From Schistosoma haematobium (taxonomy: Eukaryota; Platyhelminthes; Trematoda; Strigeidida; Schistosomatidae), in NCBI RefSeq assembly GCF_000699445.3, contig NC_067200.1, positions 15,878,510-15,942,509 of the forward strand: a stretch of 64,000 nt of DNA, read 5' to 3'. A program made the position numbers and the translations under genes. A model generated the notes under the pieces. It had not been told where the DNA came from and searched no databases. It saw only the letters and a program-made list of their open reading frames with translations. Every line of letters starts with the position of its first letter. Within the stretch, counting starts at the first letter, position 1. Below, one piece after another: positions 45,136-64,000 of the stretch.

Positions 45136-46839
45136 AAGCAGTAAGACTTTGTAATTAAGAAAGGTAAGAGAAAACAGTTTTTCAGAATATGGAAATTGAC
45201 ATTCGGTTATGTATAAATAGTAACTGTTAACCCTACACTAGACATAATTGAATTTCATTAATCTTTTAAGTTAAAAGTTAGTTTATTTATTTAACATCTC
45301 GCTGGTTTTGTCGTTAATTTCAGTTTTTGGTACTTTTATGTCTCACTTAAAACCAATAGTAGGGTGTTCATAAAATTTAGCAATCAAACATGATAAGAGT
45401 ATTCATATTTGAAGTTACGTTAAAATTTATGGAGAAATACTGTTCGTCTCAATTTTCAAATCTGAAGTGTTAACGAGTGGTACATGGTGTTAAATATTTT
45501 AACATATATAATTAGTTTTTTAGTTTGATTCCTTTATGAAGGTGTGTGTTTTTTTTTTAGCTCTGAGGTCGAGCATCAGAGTTTGATCTGAACATTCATG
45601 TAAAAAATAGGCATATTTTACTTTTAAAAACATTCGCCAGATATTTATTACCCAATGATGGCGTATACAATCAACTTTCTCATGAGCATATTCTAGATGT
45701 TTTCTACATTTTCATTTGTGGGATTATGATGGGTAATTGGTGGCAGTCATCAGGATAAGTACCACTTTTAAAGGTTATTCACCAATACATTTACAAAGTT
45801 ACTGTTAACGACATAGGGTTATAACATTATTTGTAATGAATATTAATAACGAAAATTATTAGGTCTTCACAATTGTCATTAGCAATCTTATTTTTAACAG
45901 TGTCTCTGCAGTTGATTAGATTTATAAAGATCAATAACTTATCACAGATTTATCTCTATATAGTGACAAATTAGTTTTGATGTAACCGTTAGTCTGTAAG
46001 TAACACCACATTACAACAAACCTTAGTTGATGGCAGATTAATAGAGACAGTTAGGAGCAAGCTTGAGTCCGACGAGGAGCATCAATTCCATCAAGACTGT
46101 AAATCACCTTGCTGACCAGTGTTGACTACCGCAAAACTTAATCGTAGGACATCCTCCCAACTATATGCAATTACCTAATGATTTTATTTATTTATTGATA
46201 GTCCTGAGCTGTTGTTCTGAAGTAACTTTTTGTTCTGATGATCTCTTACTGGTTAATGTAGCTAACTGAAATTCTTCTGTGCTTTATTTGCTTTACAGTA
46301 ATACATTTGGATATGTTAATCATTGCAATGTCATGAACTCTTATCTCTTTGTGTGTATATTTATTGATATGATGAAGATTACTGACATTGGTTTACTGGT
46401 AATTTTTCTAGATATTATTACCTTTTATCCCTCAGAATCACTTCATAAAATGCATTTCATATTTCTGTTTATGCATTTATTATGGTGAATATAAATTTGT
46501 TCTTTTCGTGATATTACAGTACATTACGATGAATAAATAAAATTCTGTTGTATTTTTATTCACTTATTTTGTTGAAATATTCCAATTTATTCATGTTTTG
46601 TTTTTCTTCTGCTTATAATATTAATAAAATAATAATAATAATAATCACAGATCAACTATGAAAGGAAACAAACAGAGTTTGATCAATTGGATCTTTACTT
46701 TTTTATATAGCTATTGTTATCATTGTCGTTTTTTACCTTCTTAAAATAGTGTTTGCATTTTTCTACGTTTCTTTTTTGTATACATATTAGAAACTTACAA
46801 TTGTGTCCTAATTGTCTTCACATTATGCATTAAATAAAG
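45136..46839. other. Intergenic region
   Basis: AT-rich, with a short AAT microsatellite near 46620-46645. Nothing else supportable. Confidence 0.35.
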
Positions 46840-46913
46840 GCCCAGGACAGAGTGGGTTGGAGAATGCTAGTCGGTAGCCTACGCTCCATTGGGAGTAACA
46901 GGCGTAAGTAAGA
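46840..46913 (+). mobile_element. RTE LINE 3'-tail insertion (74 bp)
   Basis: Encodes only the last residues of the RTE ORF, AQDRVGWRMLVGSLRSIGSN then RRK and TAA, followed by GTAAG. An extremely 5'-truncated insertion of the SR2/Perere-3 type. Confidence 0.7.
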
Positions 46914-47491
46914 ATACTTAAAATTGTCTATATATTTGCCTTGAGTAGGCAAGAAGTTTACTAACACTATGAATGACTATTGTACTAGTAAATTAAAGAT
47001 GAAGTCTTTGTCATTATAAAACCGTTACTTAGAATTTATTACTGCTGTAAAAACAGATATTTGAGGATGTAACTAAGTCGAAATAATGATGTTCATGATT
47101 TTCAAGGACTTGAAAGCATATATTTCTTGAATGATTGTACATTGGTTAACGACTACCATAGGAAACCAACACTACGTCAGAAGCGTCTATTAATGTTTCG
47201 GATAGTACGACGTGAGATTAAATAGTATGGAATTTGATGAAAGCCAGTATGAAATGCTATAATAAATACCGATTACTTGTATGATTCGTCTCTTGATATT
47301 TATAATGATACAATCCTGTTGTAATAATTGGTTTATAGTATTGTTACTCAATATCCCTTACGTAAATTTGTTCATCTCGCTTTTCTACAACAGACCGTCA
47401 ATTCAGTGAACAAATCTATGACAAAATAATAAAAGGATTTCTCTTATAAATTGTAGCCTGTGTGCCCTGTTAATATATAACGTAACGATAT

Positions 47492-47760
47492 CGCCAATTA
47501 AAGAGCAGTGAATTATCGATCGGACCAGTGACGCGTGCGCATAAAACACGTACGAGCGGTCTAGAGTACTTATCGGTCCTGCTTCCTGCCTAGCCCACCC
47601 AGTTAAGTCCAGAACACCAATCTCAGCCTCTGCAATATGAATCATTTATTTCAAACATACTCGGTTTATTTAGCAACCAGACAGACCACATCGTACCAAT
47701 AAAATAGGAAACAACATTTATACAAGATTTGGCCAAATGTGGCTGTGAATGTAGGTGGTA
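47492..47760. repeat. Direct repeat copy 1 (possible solo LTR)
   Basis: 47503-47752 is identical by eye to 51463-51712 (250 bases), exactly 3960 bases apart; similarity extends from CGCCAATTA to GGTA. GC-richer than its neighbourhood, with TATAAA-like and AATAAA motifs. No coding content. Could be a solo LTR or other non-coding element; no clear terminal TG...CA. Confidence 0.8.
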
Positions 47761-48616
47761 GGAATAACATCTATTTAACGATCCAACTGCTCTTGTGGAG
47801 GAAGTTGTATTTTATGTACAATCAAGTAAATATATTATCATATTTCTAGAGGTGACTCTTGCTTGGTCGAGGGAGAAGGAGAAAAAAGTAAGAAGCTCTG
47901 TTTTGGGATATTAAGTCAAAGTCGGTAAATTTAGATGCCACACTTATTTATAGAAGTCCGTTAAACTTACCCTATGCTCCCATAATGTGTCTTTTACATA
48001 CAGTAGAAACCATAGGTGTATACAATAATAACCTTAGTCTTTGTGTATCGAAATGTTTGTATAGCCTCTTAATTTACCAGAGTCTTTTATTTAGTTACTC
48101 TTGTGTTTTTGAAAAACTCAATTAACAATTGTATTATTACGCAATCTGCTTATCTTAACAATTCGATTAGATAATTTGTCTACGTTCGTTTTATTAAATT
48201 TTACAAAAAATCTGTCAAAATGAAAATATTTCTCGAAATTATCGTGATGTCTGACTACTAAGAACTAAAAATGCCCAAAAGTAATAAATATAGACTCAAA
48301 AGTCACATTAAATTTAACAAAATATTCCTAGTTTAGATAATATTGACAGGGTGAGTGTATCATATATGGCTACATGAACGAAAATATACGTTTTATTAAT
48401 TGAATGCTTGGTAAATTTCTCCTTATGACCAAAGAATTAAGTGAAAACAATAATCGTTAAGGATTAAATAAAATTGTAAAATTGTCGTACATTATTATTA
48501 TCATCACTATTGTTGTCATTGTAGCGTACTTCCAGGTTATTAGTCGGTGTGTCTAATTTCCTTTCTTTTTCTATCCATGGTATTTGCATTTGGCATAACT
48601 GACTGTTCTGCTTATT
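47761..48616 (-). other. CFAP91 3' UTR and intergenic region
   Basis: Downstream of the CFAP91 stop on the minus strand; AATAAA on the minus strand at 48397-48392 could serve as poly(A) signal. Confidence 0.4.
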
Positions 48617-63255
<14,639 letters not shown>

Positions 63256-63734
63256 CTGTGCATGTAATTGTTTGGAAACGAAAAAATTAATCAGTTGACC
63301 AATTTTACTTTTTAATTTGCATAAATAATAAACGTTTCAATTAGTTAAAGTGATTTGATACAAAGGGTGTATGTTAATAGACAAACAGAACTCATCAACA
63401 CAGCATGTATTCCAGTTCCCATACCTCATTAGAACAATGAGATGAAAATAACGGAGTTGAAGAACAAAATAATGATTCATTGCATTTACCACAAAATTTG
63501 CTGACAATGCAACACGACTCATTGAAGCAAACGTAGTGATTACTGAAAATTTCATATAACCAACAGAAACATACAAGACGGAGCGTAATAGGTCACGAAA
63601 AATCAAAGATCTTCCACTAAATATGACTGAATATTAAAAACAAGATTTCCGTATTGATTTCAACTTAAATGAATATTTAAATCCTAGCAAAGTTGAAATA
63701 CACTAATTTATAAGGATACATTTAAAGCAAAACT
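63256..63734. other. CFAP91 intron, no feature seen
   Basis: AT-rich; presumably the intron upstream of the first visible CFAP91 exon. The minus frame 63606-63337 lacks family features. Confidence 0.4.
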
Positions 63735-63965
63735 CCGCCAGTGACTCTTCTAAGGTTACAGACGATCCCAAGCCCAGGTAGAGGAGGAGACAGTCTCAAA
63801 ATGCTCTGGTACGGTCGAAAATGGGGAGAGTCAGCTCTCCCTCACGAAATGCTCTCACATGGCCACGTGTACACAGCCACTGCCAGGGAAGTCCTACTCG
63901 CTGCCTTCCCGCGGACGGGGTGTTGTCTACGAAATTGAGAGGGTGAAAAGCGAATGCCCGGAGCT
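63735..63965 (+). repeat. Chimeric repeat: RTE 5' fragment and LINE head
   Basis: 63747-63790 (CTAAGGTTACAGACGATCCC, AAGCCCAGGTAGAGGAGG) resembles the RTE 5' end at 60190-60110 read on the minus strand. From 63797 (GCTCTGGTACGGTCGAAAAT) it continues as the LINE-head family of 27150-27640 in plus orientation. No intact ORF. Confidence 0.6.
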
Positions 63966-64000
63966 TTAACTGGGTTAGTGGATAAGGAAGATCCACCTAG

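Overview
The window is AT-rich, repeat-dense metazoan DNA with phase-consistent spliced genes and no bacterial features. The transposon content fits a blood fluke (Schistosoma or a close relative): Boudicca/CsRn1-like Gypsy elements, SR2/Perere-3-like RTE LINEs, CR1/Jockey-type LINEs, Penelope-like elements with GIY-YIG ends, and a Sm-alpha-type hammerhead ribozyme motif. The species cannot be fixed from sequence alone, and all element names are by recognition, not by database search.

Three host genes can be modelled by exon, splice site and phase. (1) Minus strand, 10411 to 538: the 3' part of an unrecognised protein with a 16-Asn tract and one C-terminal C2H2 zinc finger. Its last intron (about 7 kb) holds two broken Gypsy elements. 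(2) Plus strand, 26336 to 40539: an apparently complete six-exon, 701-residue nuclear receptor coactivator 5 (NCOA5)-like protein. It has an RRM, an RS/RD-rich stretch, an anticodon-binding-like domain, an LxxLL-type helix and a basic C-terminal region. (3) Minus strand, 63255 to 48617: the C-terminal five exons (316 residues) of CFAP91 (MAATS1/AAT-1), a ciliary axoneme protein. Its 5' part lies beyond the right edge. Genes 2 and 3 are convergent.

Layout. 1-10.4 kb: zinc-finger gene with Gypsy copies in its intron. 10.8-24.6 kb: LINE, Penelope and RTE graveyard. 26.3-40.5 kb: NCOA5-like gene; its last intron carries an RTE copy split by a Penelope element, a Penelope palindrome and a LINE fragment. 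40.5-48.6 kb: intergenic, with a 45-bp-arm hairpin, a hammerhead relic and a short RTE tail. 48.6-63.3 kb: CFAP91 with further repeats in its introns. 63.7-64 kb: a chimeric repeat.

I found no clear new biological system. The most interesting signals are structural: a Penelope element nested in an RTE with a visible 10-bp target duplication; two Penelope fold-back structures of the same design; a 250-bp identical direct repeat bracketing the last CFAP91 exon; an almost loop-less 45-bp-arm palindrome; and several hammerhead-ribozyme relics.
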